The notes below the pieces were generated by a model. It was not told where the DNA came from and did not search any database. It saw nothing but the letters and a program-made list of their open reading frames with translations. Positions 15,522-24,700 of a stretch of DNA of 64,000 nt are shown in pieces. The stretch is from contig CAZQXD010000011.1 of assembly GCA_964597315.1 (NCBI GenBank), positions 19,965 to 83,964 on the forward strand, given 5' to 3'. This DNA is from CAZQXD01 sp964597315 (lineage in GTDB: Bacteria > Pseudomonadota > Gammaproteobacteria > Competibacterales > Competibacteraceae). Within the stretch, counting starts at the first letter, position 1, and every line of letters starts with the position of its first letter. The position numbers and the translations under genes were made by a program.

Positions 15522-15608
15522 TGCTAACGACCAAGCTCACTGGCAAAACAAAGCGTAGTGAGGAACGAACGCAGCTTTATTTTGTCCGGGTGCAGCGCCT
15601 TGTTAGCC
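15522..15608 (-). other. attC recombination site (cassette boundary)
   Basis: On the minus strand the site starts GGCTAAC and ends GTTAGCA, complementary 7-mer cores as in integron attC sites. The two 30-base arms are imperfectly complementary (GCTAAC, then CACCCGGACAAAATAAAGC against GCTTTGTTTTGCCAGTG, then GTTAGC). The extruded single strand would fold as a hairpin with a ~16-base loop. It begins five bases after the NurA-like stop and ends just before the NYN gene. This is the textbook position of attC at the 3' end of a cassette. Confidence 0.82.
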
Positions 15609-15612
15609 GTTT

Positions 15613-16971
15613 TTATGACCCGATTACTGAAGTGGCATATTTTTCGAGTAGGACTTTACTCGGATGATTTGCTAATGACACCAGCTTGTTTGCTAGAGCT
15701 ACTGGCACTATTGCATTATCGTACATGTCACATTTCAGTTTTTGAATATTCACAAGAACAACATCCAAGTTGGCATAGTCTGCTTTTTGGGGACTCAAGA
15801 TAGAATCCTTGTCTGGCACTGGAACAGTGAGTACCAATATTTGACCATCTCGGGAGTGGAATATTACTTTACCGCTATAGTATGACGTACTTCCATAGTG
15901 CATTTTCGAAGGATCGCCAGGAACTACATACTTGTAGATGTAGTCATTGTTGAGCAGGATGTACTTTCCTCTGACCAGTACAGGACAACCCGTAGGTGGA
16001 GAAGAGATCTCTTGGGCGTGTTCGACAAATGGACCGCTTTTCTCCAGGCCAACAAAGAACAGGTTGTTATTTTGTAGTAGGTGATTGCAAAGGTTGCGCA
16101 TGGGCACATTCATGTTTGCCGTCTGCCCAGAGAAGCTTAATGGGCCATCAGCTATAAAGAGAAACTCATTCAGCAGCCGCTCCTGATACTTAAGAATGAA
16201 GCGCATGAAGTGGACAAGGATTAACTGTTCTATAAGCCTCGTTAGATACCCCAACAGCCCGCCAGCGCCATGCTCCTCATCGACGATTTCGTGAAGCCGG
16301 AATACGTCAGTGAGATAAACCGTTCCAGCAGGTGAATCGAAAGTGTAGTCAGAATTAATTGATTTTCGATTCAGAACGAATTTTCCCGTGCCGACATCAA
16401 AGTTCGGATTGCTGGCTAGAGAATAGCTGTCAATTGGATTGTCGCGATATTCCTCAAAAATCAACCACTTCAAGGTTTCCATGAAGCTCGTTCGATCACG
16501 TTCTCTCATGAAGAAATCATAAATTGTCTTGCGAATGGAATTCTTTAGAGAAGACTCCGAGTTAGAGACGATGTTTATGATCGGAATCGCAAGTTTGAAT
16601 CGCTGAAGGTTGTGCAATTTTTGCATATCTTCAGGAAAGATGTAGGGTTTCTCTGATAAGCCTTCCAAATCAGCAACATTAAATAGGACTGCACCAAACT
16701 GGAAGAAAGCGAACTGGGCGCTTGGAAAGTTCTTTTTCACCTCGACCGTTGTATAACCACCATCAACAGCAAGTATGTGCTTAATGGGGTTGTTGACATC
16801 CGAGTTGAGTGTTTCGAAGCTATCCGTATCACTCTCTTCGATGTCAGCAAAATCCTTCGGAAGGGTACACTTGCTTATGAAGTCCTTGATAAACGGGTCA
16901 TTGATGATGTGGGTATGGTTATTCTTTGCGGCCCACTCATTTGGTTTATGACTTCTGCTCGTGGTGCCCAT
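15613..16971 (-). CDS. NurA-domain nuclease
   Basis: A 452-residue NurA-family protein, by family a 5'-3' exonuclease and ssDNA endonuclease working with HerA. The acidic motif I is in 'HILAVDGGYTTVEV' (about residue 69). Motif II is 'FLFIADGPLSFSG' (about 270), followed by 'LFFVGLEKSGPFVEHA' (about 302), the order seen in NurA proteins. A central region (about 110-230) is specific to this group. It starts two bases after the HerA stop, so the pair is translationally linked and very probably forms one complex. The length and motifs indicate an intact gene. Confidence 0.85.
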   Translation of the reverse strand: MGTTSRSHKPNEWAAKNNHTHIINDPFIKDFISKCTLPKDFADIEESDTDSFETLNSDVNNPIKHILAVDGGYTTVEVKKNFPSAQFAFFQFGAVLFNVADLEGLSEKPYIFPEDMQKLHNLQRFKLAIPIINIVSNSESSLKNSIRKTIYDFFMRERDRTSFMETLKWLIFEEYRDNPIDSYSLASNPNFDVGTGKFVLNRKSINSDYTFDSPAGTVYLTDVFRLHEIVDEEHGAGGLLGYLTRLIEQLILVHFMRFILKYQERLLNEFLFIADGPLSFSGQTANMNVPMRNLCNHLLQNNNLFFVGLEKSGPFVEHAQEISSPPTGCPVLVRGKYILLNNDYIYKYVVPGDPSKMHYGSTSYYSGKVIFHSRDGQILVLTVPVPDKDSILSPQKADYANLDVVLVNIQKLKCDMYDNAIVPVALANKLVSLANHPSKVLLEKYATSVIGS

Positions 16972-16973
16972 GC

Positions 16974-19025
16974 TCAGCCCCTCTTGTTAGCCAGAAATCG
17001 ATCAATTTGCACAGGAACAACAAAAGGATTTGTGTAAGTTTTCATGCGTACAAAGCCCTTGTCATTCTCCGAGCTGAATTTCACGAGCGAAGCAATAAAA
17101 TCCGAAAAGTCGTAGTACTTCCTTAGTTCTTTAAGTTCGTCTTCATTGTTCAAATGAGCGATAAACCAGTTCTGTGTATTCTTCAGAATATTGGCGCTAA
17201 TCGAGCTGACTTCTTGGGTGGCGTATGTCATGCCAAGATGAAGCTTTGCTCCTTCCTTTGCTAGGCGGTTGTATATTTGACTAAGGTCTCTGTCTTCTTT
17301 TTTCGGGAAGAGGTTGTGCGCTTCTTCGAAATAGAACTGGATAAAGTTGTTGGGCTTGTTGTCCACAAACCTACCCATTGATTCGGCAAAGATCGACTGA
17401 CAGATTCGTTCGGAGAAAATCGATTGAACAGTGGGTGAGCCTTGAGATAAGTCGACAATTACGATTTTTCCTTTTCTCAATAATTTGGGTATCTCGGCTT
17501 CAAAAGAATCATCTGCAATATGGGTATGTAGGTCATGTAATTCTTTAACGCGAATTTTGGTGTATCCACTAACCCAGTTTTTCTCGCCTGGACGCTTAAA
17601 TCGCGTTAGAAACGCAAGAAGTGCCTTCAAGTCATCATCGGCCCATTCATGTCCCTTCTTTTTCTCGTAATTTGAGAAAAAGACGTCTTCCTCGTAATTT
17701 TTCCAAACCCATTTAAACCATGAGACAGCATCTTGTAGTGATATCGGTCTACTTGGGTCGATTCCTCCCGCTACCTTGCTATTGATGTCCGCGTTACCTT
17801 GAAACTGCACAGTAAATCCAGTAGGGATTTTGAAGCCAGCCTCTTTCAGACAGCACAAATAGGCGGCGCGTATTCGATCAGTGCGTATTTGAAGTGAGCG
17901 GTCGGAAGTATAATTTTCTGGAAACGAAAGATCAACTGCTGCAAAGTTATTAACGTAGTCACCAGATATTTTCTTGTTTTCTAAGTATCCCCTGATTAGA
18001 TCAAATCCGTTCTCAACTTCCTTGAAGAAGTTCACTTTCATCACTTTGAAGTCGGACTTTTCGAAAACGCTATATCGAATCACATCCCCTTTGTATAGTT
18101 CATAAATGGCTGTTCCTTCGTCCTGAAGGTTGGGGTTAGCGTATTCGCCATTTACGTCAAATATTATTTGACCAATCGGATAAGAGGGCGCGCCTTCATC
18201 CGTGAAAGGATTTCTTCCACCGGCAGCATTAGGGAGAGTAGTTACGGGTGCCTTTTTTGATATTTCGGCGGTAGCTTCAATGATCTTTTTGACGGTGTTC
18301 GACTTGCCTGTGCGCGTCATGCCAAAAGCAGCGGTGCGCTTTCCGACGAAATCCTGAGGGCTAATATAGACATCTACATCCTTTATAAAGGACTGGAATC
18401 GTCTGCTGGAGCTGTATCGCACAGCACCAATTTTGAATTCGTTTTCGTTGCCAGCAACAATGCTACCGTCGCGTCGATTGACAATTTTCCGCAATACAGC
18501 ATCAGTGGCTTTGTAGACACTGTAGTTATTTGCAGAGTAGAAATTCTCCAAGTCCGCGCCAAATTCAAGAGTTTCGACTACCGATTTTTCTCCATCCAGA
18601 ACTGTCTCATTTTTGAGCTTGTAAAAAGCTCCAAGAACTCGGCATTGAAGGCCAGAGAAACTGAACTCATATCGAGTAAAATCGTCAAGTTTGCTGCTGT
18701 TACCACTGCCTGCTCGACCACTGATGTCGGAACCGTCCTTATAGTACTCGATCATGGAGCTGACAACATCATTATCAGTAGGTAGTTTTGAAGGTGTTAG
18801 AGCGCGAAGTAGTAGTGCTTCCTCGACGCCATCCTCACCGTCATAGAATGCAAGCAGAAACGTTCCTTGAGGTATGCCTTTTACTCGGTGCTTCCAGGCA
18901 TCAGAAACAAGCACCTGTGCACTTTCGTAGTCAAGATAGAAGGGGCGGCCAACAAAAAGCTCGTTTTTGCGTCCTTCCTTGAATATATCGACATTTAATA
19001 TGTCTCTAAGCTTTTGCTCTAGCAC
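16974..19025 (-). CDS. HerA-type DNA translocase ATPase
   Basis: A 683-residue HerA/FtsK-superfamily ATPase (DUF87 type). An N-terminal beta-rich HAS-barrel-like region (about 1-200) precedes the motor. Walker A is 'AFGMTRTGKSNTVKKII' (about 235), followed by 'IIFDVNGEYANP', the HerA-typical motif. Walker B is 'FIQFYFEEAHNLFPKK' (about 563), and a sensor/arginine region 'LAKEGAKLHLGMTYATQEVS' follows. It starts at GTG, one base after the methyltransferase stop, with a CAGGAG ribosome site. HerA forms hexamers that pump DNA into NurA; a defence role is inferred from context. Confidence 0.9.
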   Translation of the reverse strand: MLEQKLRDILNVDIFKEGRKNELFVGRPFYLDYESAQVLVSDAWKHRVKGIPQGTFLLAFYDGEDGVEEALLLRALTPSKLPTDNDVVSSMIEYYKDGSDISGRAGSGNSSKLDDFTRYEFSFSGLQCRVLGAFYKLKNETVLDGEKSVVETLEFGADLENFYSANNYSVYKATDAVLRKIVNRRDGSIVAGNENEFKIGAVRYSSSRRFQSFIKDVDVYISPQDFVGKRTAAFGMTRTGKSNTVKKIIEATAEISKKAPVTTLPNAAGGRNPFTDEGAPSYPIGQIIFDVNGEYANPNLQDEGTAIYELYKGDVIRYSVFEKSDFKVMKVNFFKEVENGFDLIRGYLENKKISGDYVNNFAAVDLSFPENYTSDRSLQIRTDRIRAAYLCCLKEAGFKIPTGFTVQFQGNADINSKVAGGIDPSRPISLQDAVSWFKWVWKNYEEDVFFSNYEKKKGHEWADDDLKALLAFLTRFKRPGEKNWVSGYTKIRVKELHDLHTHIADDSFEAEIPKLLRKGKIVIVDLSQGSPTVQSIFSERICQSIFAESMGRFVDNKPNNFIQFYFEEAHNLFPKKEDRDLSQIYNRLAKEGAKLHLGMTYATQEVSSISANILKNTQNWFIAHLNNEDELKELRKYYDFSDFIASLVKFSSENDKGFVRMKTYTNPFVVPVQIDRFLANKRG

Positions 19026-19026
19026 G

Positions 19027-20019
19027 CTATTCTCCTGTGTTGGCTACTATTTCTAATTTCGAGTCTAAGCCTGGCTCTTCGAAGCGGATTATGGAGTCAT
19101 AAGCATAATCCTCATTTGCTTCTATCGAAATCCATCTTCGCTTAAGGCGTTCTGCGCAATACCCGGTCGTGTTACTGCCAGCAAATGGATCGAGAATTAG
19201 ATCTTTTTCTTCAGTAAGGAATTCTGTGAAAAAATGGATCAGGCCTCCGTGCATACGTGCAGGGTGCGGAGTAATGTTTTCCTTTCTGCATCTTTTGAAG
19301 TAATAATCGTTTGAGGTCGTATTGGAAAAGCTGAGTACGTTGTGCGGCAAGCGGACCTCGCGACTGGGGTCAATCGGATCTAACTCGAAAAGATTGTGAG
19401 CGATGCTGCCACCATTGTCCTTAGCGAATGCTGTGGCGCTAATGCCATGCTCAGACGGTCGTTTTCCTGCATTGAATTTTTTTGTCTCAATCAGGCGCTT
19501 CATTGCCTTGGAATACGGGCGCAGTGCTTTAGAATTATCAGCCTTTGGAAAGTCGTTCTTCGCAATCCACCAAACGTGTGTGTAGCTATCGACAGTTCGA
19601 ATGCGATTGACAGTTACCCACTGGGCAGGAGATGGGAGGCGAGATGGATTATAGCAGATGAATTCCTGAATTAAGCGCAAACCGGTTTCAGGGTTTTTAA
19701 CCAGACCAAATAAGCATTCCAAGTGAAGCAACGACTGCACCGGACGCCCAGGTTTCCATGCATTGCCAATCTCAATGACAAGAGAGCCATCATCAGCAAG
19801 CAAATCCGAGAATATTGGCGCAAGTTCCACAAACCAGTTGTAGTAATTCTCACCCTGAAGGTTTCCGTACTGCTTTTTGTTATTTAATGGGAAAGGTGGG
19901 GATGTAACTATTAGATTGAACTTATTTTTATAGTATCGGCGCAAGTAGGATTTTGACAATTCAACTGAATCACCAACAAGCAGTTTTCCAAGACTAGTTT
20001 TGTATAGTTCTTTTTTCAT
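19027..20019 (-). CDS. DNA methyltransferase (N4-cytosine/N6-adenine type)
   Basis: A 330-residue amino-methyltransferase, first gene of the three-gene cassette. The catalytic motif is 'LIVTSPPFPLNN' (about residue 37), the (T/S)SPP(F/Y) form most often linked to N4-cytosine enzymes. The SAM-binding motif 'DLILDPFAGSNTTGYCAERL' (about 275) comes after it, which gives the beta-type order. The start at ATG 20019 is preferred; a TTG six codons upstream is also in frame. It probably marks host DNA so that the HerA-NurA pair spares it, but this is inference. The recognition sequence is unknown. Confidence 0.88.
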   Translation of the reverse strand: MKKELYKTSLGKLLVGDSVELSKSYLRRYYKNKFNLIVTSPPFPLNNKKQYGNLQGENYYNWFVELAPIFSDLLADDGSLVIEIGNAWKPGRPVQSLLHLECLFGLVKNPETGLRLIQEFICYNPSRLPSPAQWVTVNRIRTVDSYTHVWWIAKNDFPKADNSKALRPYSKAMKRLIETKKFNAGKRPSEHGISATAFAKDNGGSIAHNLFELDPIDPSREVRLPHNVLSFSNTTSNDYYFKRCRKENITPHPARMHGGLIHFFTEFLTEEKDLILDPFAGSNTTGYCAERLKRRWISIEANEDYAYDSIIRFEEPGLDSKLEIVANTGE

Positions 20020-20081
20020 TCCATCTCTTCGATTCAAATATGGCGGATAAGTCTATCTTCTTATACCGTTTTCTGTAGTGT

Positions 20082-20213
20082 GGCTAACACCCAGTTTAGC
20101 GGCGCAGCACGGAACGGAACATTTGCGACAAAATGGCGAAGCCATTCGCAAATGGGCCGTGTAGTGATGCGTCCGAGGGAGCGATAGCGACCGACTTAAA
20201 CTGCATGTTATGC
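20082..20213 (-). other. attC recombination site (cassette boundary)
   Basis: A 132-base imperfect palindrome between the HNH fragment and the methyltransferase. On the minus strand it opens with GCATAAC and closes with GTTAGCC. Next to the cores GCAGTTTAAG pairs with CTAAACTGGG with few mismatches, and a nested hairpin around GCGAATGGCTTCGCCATT sits inside. The site begins four bases after the upstream stop codon. Core sequences, asymmetry and position match a long, VCR-like attC. Confidence 0.82.
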
Positions 20214-20217
20214 GCCA

Positions 20218-20577
20218 TCACTCAGCTGCTTCCGTATCTTTCTCAAACTTATTGTCTCGGTTGAAATTGAGGTACTTCTGCGTGTCATCGGGAATTTTGC
20301 GCAGCCTGGCGGAAGGATCGATATCCAACGTAACAAGTTCATCGCTTATCATATTCTGCGCCTTTAACAAGTTACCTTTTACGTCGAATGTAACCAAGCT
20401 GCGGTCAAACAATCGATCAATAGTAGGGTGTAACAGGAGACCATTATATGGATCTAGCCGCTCGCGATTGCTACAGGTTCTCCATAGCTTGATGTGTGAC
20501 GCTAGGAGCATTACTGGTCGTTTGTACCCTGTAACCGCATATCCTCCCCAAAGCCTAAACAAGCTATCTCGAAACAC
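20218..20577 (-). CDS. HNH_2-type endonuclease, C-terminal part (downstream of an amber codon)
   Basis: A 119-codon frame from a GTG. It reads as the catalytic half of an HNH_2 restriction-type nuclease: 'MLLASHIKLW', 'NRERLDPYNGLLLHP' and 'IDRLFDRSLVTFD' match the family pattern around the active-site His. It is in the same frame as the 20581-21084 gene and separated from it only by TAG and one Gly codon. The natural product was probably one protein of about 289 residues. Two positions where relatives usually carry Cys ('CAVTGC') are Tyr here ('YAVTGY'), so activity is doubtful. Confidence 0.78.
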   Translation of the reverse strand: MFRDSLFRLWGGYAVTGYKRPVMLLASHIKLWRTCSNRERLDPYNGLLLHPTIDRLFDRSLVTFDVKGNLLKAQNMISDELVTLDIDPSARLRKIPDDTQKYLNFNRDNKFEKDTEAAE

Positions 20578-20580
20578 ACC

Positions 20581-21084
20581 CTAGCCTATCCGGCTCTTGA
20601 TAAGGGCATTTCTATCTGTGACTTGCAAATGACGATCATCTACGAGAATTTCTGCCTCGTAATCCTGCCACTCGTTCGCTAGAGAATCTTCTAGCACCAA
20701 TGAAAAGATAAATTGGCTAGGATCATTCTCTAGGTTGTTATGTTCAAGTAGGGAAATTTGTCCTAAATAGACGAAGGGAGAGTGATGTACTTTTCGATGA
20801 AATAAGTGAATTTCATCTCCTCGCTCTCTAGCATGAACGATACGTTCATCGGTAGTGTGCTTTGCCTCACCCTCCCAGTGCAAGTAGGGGCCGTCGATGA
20901 AGTCATTGTATTGCGTAAGAGACTCCTGCTTTTCTTCGGTCACAAACAGGATGATGAAATTTGTACCGGAGGGAGTTACAACTCCCTTGGATATCGCTTG
21001 ATACCCCTTGTACCCCCAGATTCTCGCCAGCTGAGGTCGATCATACTCCAGTTCGACTCTAAGACTCGCGAAACTGACTATCAT
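20581..21084 (-). CDS. DUF3427-like N-terminal domain of an HNH endonuclease, ended by an in-frame amber
   Basis: A 167-residue beta-rich domain. 'YLHWEGEAKHTTDERIVHAR' followed by 'GDEIHLFHRKVHHSPFVYLG' is the pattern seen N-terminal to HNH_2 nucleases and in DUF3427, thought to recognise DNA or modified bases. It stops at TAG (20583-20581) in the sequence 'IKSRIG-stop-GVFRDSL'. In related full-length proteins that position is commonly Gln ('RIGQGxFR'), so a CAG-to-TAG change would explain the split. The ATG lies three bases after an integron core site, so this was a cassette gene. Confidence 0.72.
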   Translation of the reverse strand: MIVSFASLRVELEYDRPQLARIWGYKGYQAISKGVVTPSGTNFIILFVTEEKQESLTQYNDFIDGPYLHWEGEAKHTTDERIVHARERGDEIHLFHRKVHHSPFVYLGQISLLEHNNLENDPSQFIFSLVLEDSLANEWQDYEAEILVDDRHLQVTDRNALIKSRIG

Positions 21085-21087
21085 AGC

Positions 21088-21094
21088 GCATAAC
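21088..21094 (-). other. Integron core site (G/TTATGC) at the start of the first cassette
   Basis: GTTATGC on the minus strand, three bases before the ATG of the HNH gene. It is identical to the reverse complement of the opening GCATAAC core of the attC at 20082-20213, so the cassette is bounded by matched cores. No complementary partner arm is seen upstream, so this looks like an attI or a secondary insertion site rather than another full attC. Confidence 0.6.
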
Positions 21095-21238
21095 TACTTA
21101 TTATCATGCCGATTCACCCTGATACTCCGCTATTATTCGGTAATTCGGGCAAGTTCGCCCTAATATGAATAACCTCGCATGACCTTTTTAAAAGCCTAAT
21201 TCCAGATACCGAGATAGAAAACTAGCGTGACCGGATAA
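21095..21238. other. Junction between cassette array and the Pil-Chp operon
   Basis: About 140 AT-rich bases between the ChpC stop and the first cassette core. A small hairpin (GGGC-GAACTT-GCCC) lies at its middle, without a T-run. I see no strong terminator for the chp operon, so read-through into the cassettes is possible. No integrase gene or clear attI is present. Confidence 0.4.
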
Positions 21239-21700
21239 TCAACCCCGTGCCACCGCCCCCAGGGCCTCTTCCATCACCCCCAAATCTGGAATCACCATCG
21301 CCTGATCATTCACCCGCGCCCAACTCAGCACCCCGGTCGTCGGCGCGGCGGCTTCGTCCTTGACGATCTCATGGCGCTCCAGATTTAGCAGCCGTGGCAC
21401 GTCGGCGGCCAGCAAGCCGAAGTTCAGCAGCTTGGCGTTGTCACCCAAGGCATGAAGCACCACGATTCGGGAGCGGATGCCGGTCTGGGGGCGGGCATCG
21501 TGGACCAGCCGCTCCAGAGTGACCAGGGGAATGGGCCTGGCCCGCCATAGCAGATTGCCCATTACCCAGGCCGGCGCCCGCTCCACGGGTAGGGGCGGGG
21601 CGTAGGGCAGTACTTCCACCACCGTGCTATTGGGTAAAATGGCCTGACCGTCCCCAAAAGGGATCAGCAGGCAGCGCAAGGTCTGGGGGTTGTCGGCCAT
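21239..21700 (-). CDS. chpC: CheW-like adaptor protein, ChpC-like
   Basis: A 153-residue single CheW domain ('LRCLLIPFGDGQAILPNSTV', then 'VMGNLLWRARPIPLVTLERL'). CheW proteins couple receptors to the CheA-type kinase. It follows chpA by one base, the position of chpC in the Pseudomonas Pil-Chp locus, which is the basis for the name. It is the last gene of the chp operon, and the accessory cassette array begins about 140 bases downstream on the same strand. Confidence 0.85.
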   Translation of the reverse strand: MADNPQTLRCLLIPFGDGQAILPNSTVVEVLPYAPPLPVERAPAWVMGNLLWRARPIPLVTLERLVHDARPQTGIRSRIVVLHALGDNAKLLNFGLLAADVPRLLNLERHEIVKDEAAAPTTGVLSWARVNDQAMVIPDLGVMEEALGAVARG

Positions 21701-21701
21701 A

Positions 21702-24700
21702 TCAGACTCGCAGTTCCCTGGCCCGCTCGCCCAGGGCCTTGTGGATGGCTCGCATCAGTTCCTCTTCCTGATAGGGTTTACCCAGATAATCACTGATCCC
21801 CAGCCGATCGGCCCGCTCCCGGTGCTTGTCGCCGGTGCGGGAGGTGACCATGATCACCGGCAGATGGCGCAGATGGGGCTGATTGCGGATGTGGCCCAGA
21901 AGTTCGTAGCCGTCCATGCGCGGCATTTCGATATCCAGAATCGCCAGGTCCGGCGCCCGCTGTTCCAACAGGCCCACGGCGTCGACCCCGTCCTTGGCCA
22001 CCGTCACCTCGGCGCCGTGGCGCTCCAGGAATCGGGCCGTGACCTTGCGCATGGTAATAGAGTCGTCGATCACCAGAATATTGAGCTGGGCATCCTGGGA
22101 CTGGCGGGCCAGACGCAAGGCTTGGGCCTCGGCCTGCTGCTGGGCCTTGGAGGCCAGGTTACGCACCAGGGCCGCCACTTCCAGCACCACGATCACCCGG
22201 CCGTCGCCCAGTACCGTGGCCCCGGAGATGCCGGGCACCGAGTGCATCTGAGGGCTGACCGGCTTGACGATGATTTCCTGGTTGCCCAGCACCGCGTCCA
22301 CCTGTAGGGCGGCGCTGGCCTCGGCGCTTCGAAACAGCAGGGCCGGGGGACGGGGTTCGGCGGCGCTCTCATAGGGCAGCCCTCCGCCGAACAGCATACC
22401 CAAGCCGTGCAGGGGATAGCGCTGACCCCCATACTCGTGGAATACGTCGTCCCCATCCACGTAGGCGGGCAATTCCCCCTCGTTGAGCCGGGTCACCGCT
22501 TCGATACCCAGCAGGGGCACGGCATAGGTCTCGCCACCGGCCTGCACTAGCAGCGCCTGGGTCACCGCCAGAGAGAAGGGCAGACGAATGATGAAGGTGG
22601 CGCCCTCGCCACTCTTAGAGCGGACCTGAAAGGCCCCGCGTAGACCGCGAATCGCTTCGTTGAGGACGTCCAGACCCACGCCGCGACCGGATACCTGGGT
22701 GACCTGCCTGGCCGTAGAGAAGCCGGGGTGCAACAGCAGGGCGATGAGTTCATCTTCGCTGGCGGGCCGCCCGGAGGGCAGCATATTCCGCTCCTCGCCC
22801 TTGGTGCGGATCGCGTCGAAATCCAGGCCGGCGCCGTCGTCGGCCAACTGAATCACCAACTCGGAGCCTTCCCGGTATAGATTGAGGGTGACGGTTCCGG
22901 TTTCCAGCTTGCCAGCAGCCCGCCGCTGGTCGGGCGGCTCGATACCATGGGAGACGGCATTGCGCAGCATATGCTCCAAAGGCGCCAGCATATGTTCCAG
23001 TAGGGTGCGCTCCACTTCGGACTCCACCCCCTCCAGGACCAGTTCCGCCTGCTTGCCCAGGTCCCGGGCAGCCTGGCGCACCACCCGGCGCAACCGCGGC
23101 ACCACGCTCTCGAAGGCGACCATGCCGGTCTTCATGAGACCCTGCTGGATTTCTTTCTGGACTTTGGATTGCTGGTCCAGCAAGAAGCCTATTTCCTGGG
23201 TATGGTCCTCCATGGCCTGCTTGAGATTAGAGAGGTCGTCGACGATCTCCATCAGCGACCGGGACAACTGTTGCAGTTCCGAAAATCGATCCAATTCCAA
23301 AGGGTCGAAATCTTCTGCATGCTCCGGGGAGCCTTCCTCGTAGCGGAACAGAATCTGTGCTTCGGTCTCGATCTCCAGGCGGCGCAATTGCTGGCGCAGC
23401 CGGTTGACGGTCTGGTCCAGCTCATTGAGATTAAAGCGGAAGGCCGCCACGCTCTGGTCGATACGAGCCCGGTAAATGCTGCTTTCGCCTGCCTGGTTGA
23501 CCAGGTTGTTGAGTAGTTGAATATTGACCCGTACGGTATCGGCGCCGGGGGTGGCCGCCGCCGAGGTGAGTTTTACGGGTTTGTCCGCCGTCTTGGGCAT
23601 GGTCTTGACCGGCGCCGGGGCCTCGCCCGGACGCAGCAGGCGGTCCAGCTCTCCGATCAGGTCGGTGGCGGCATCCGGCGCGCCACCCTCCCGCACCTGG
23701 GCCAGCATGGCGGTAAACTGGTCCAGACTGCGGTGCAGGAACTGTACCATCGCCTCAGAGTGTTGGGCGGCGCCGACGGCCACGGCGTCTAGCAGGGACT
23801 CCACGGCGTGGGCCAGATCGCCGATAACGCCCAACCCGGCCATCCGGGAGCTGCCCTTGAGGGTATGCATTTCCCGGCGTAAATCATTGAGCAGCTCCGT
23901 GCTTTCCGGCAGCTCCCGCCAGCGGTTGAGCAAGGTATCGCTGGTGTCCAGAATCTCGGCGGCCTCGGGCAGGAATACCTGGACCAGTTCCTGATCCTGC
24001 TCGGTGAGGGGGGCGGCGGGAGCGGTCTCAACGCCGGTGGCGCTGCCTAGCAGTTCTTCCAGATCCTGAATCAGATCATCGGCGCTGTTCGGAGCCGTGT
24101 CCTCCCGTACCTGGGCCAGCATGGCGCTGAGCCGGTCCAGGGACCGTTGCAGGGCGTCCGTCACCGCTGGGGACGGGGACATGATGCCGCCAGCTACGGC
24201 ATCCAGCAGCGATTCCACGATATGGGCCAGGTCGCCGATAGCCCCCAGGCCGGCCAGCCGGGCGCTGCCTTTCAGGGTGTGAAACTCCCGGCGCAGATCG
24301 TTGAGCAACTCGCCGCCAGGCTCGTTGGTCCAGCGGGCCAGGATGAGTTCTGCGGCGTCCAGGACCTCCCCGGCCTCCCCCTGGAACAAGTCCAATAGTT
24401 CCTGGTCCAGCCCCAGAGCCTCCACCAACCCCACCGGCGCCGCCACCGACTGTCCCACCAATGCGTCGGCCCGTTGCAACAGGATTGCCAGATCGGGGAG
24501 ATCCGCCGTGGGCGGCGCTTTGGCCAGGATACGCAATAGGTCGGCGCCATCCTGCAAAAGGTCCAGACCCTCCCGATTCAGCACCTGGGCGTGTCTTTGC
24601 AGGACGTGCAGGTAGTCTTGCAGGCCGTTGCACAGCCTGACCATGTCCTGGTAGCCACCAGCGCGCGCCTCGGACTCCAGAACCGCCAGGGCCTCTAGCA

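Noticed and set aside
21095..21238. attI site next to chpC
   Set aside because: Only the single GTTATGC core is present; no upstream integrase-binding elements or intI gene could be seen.
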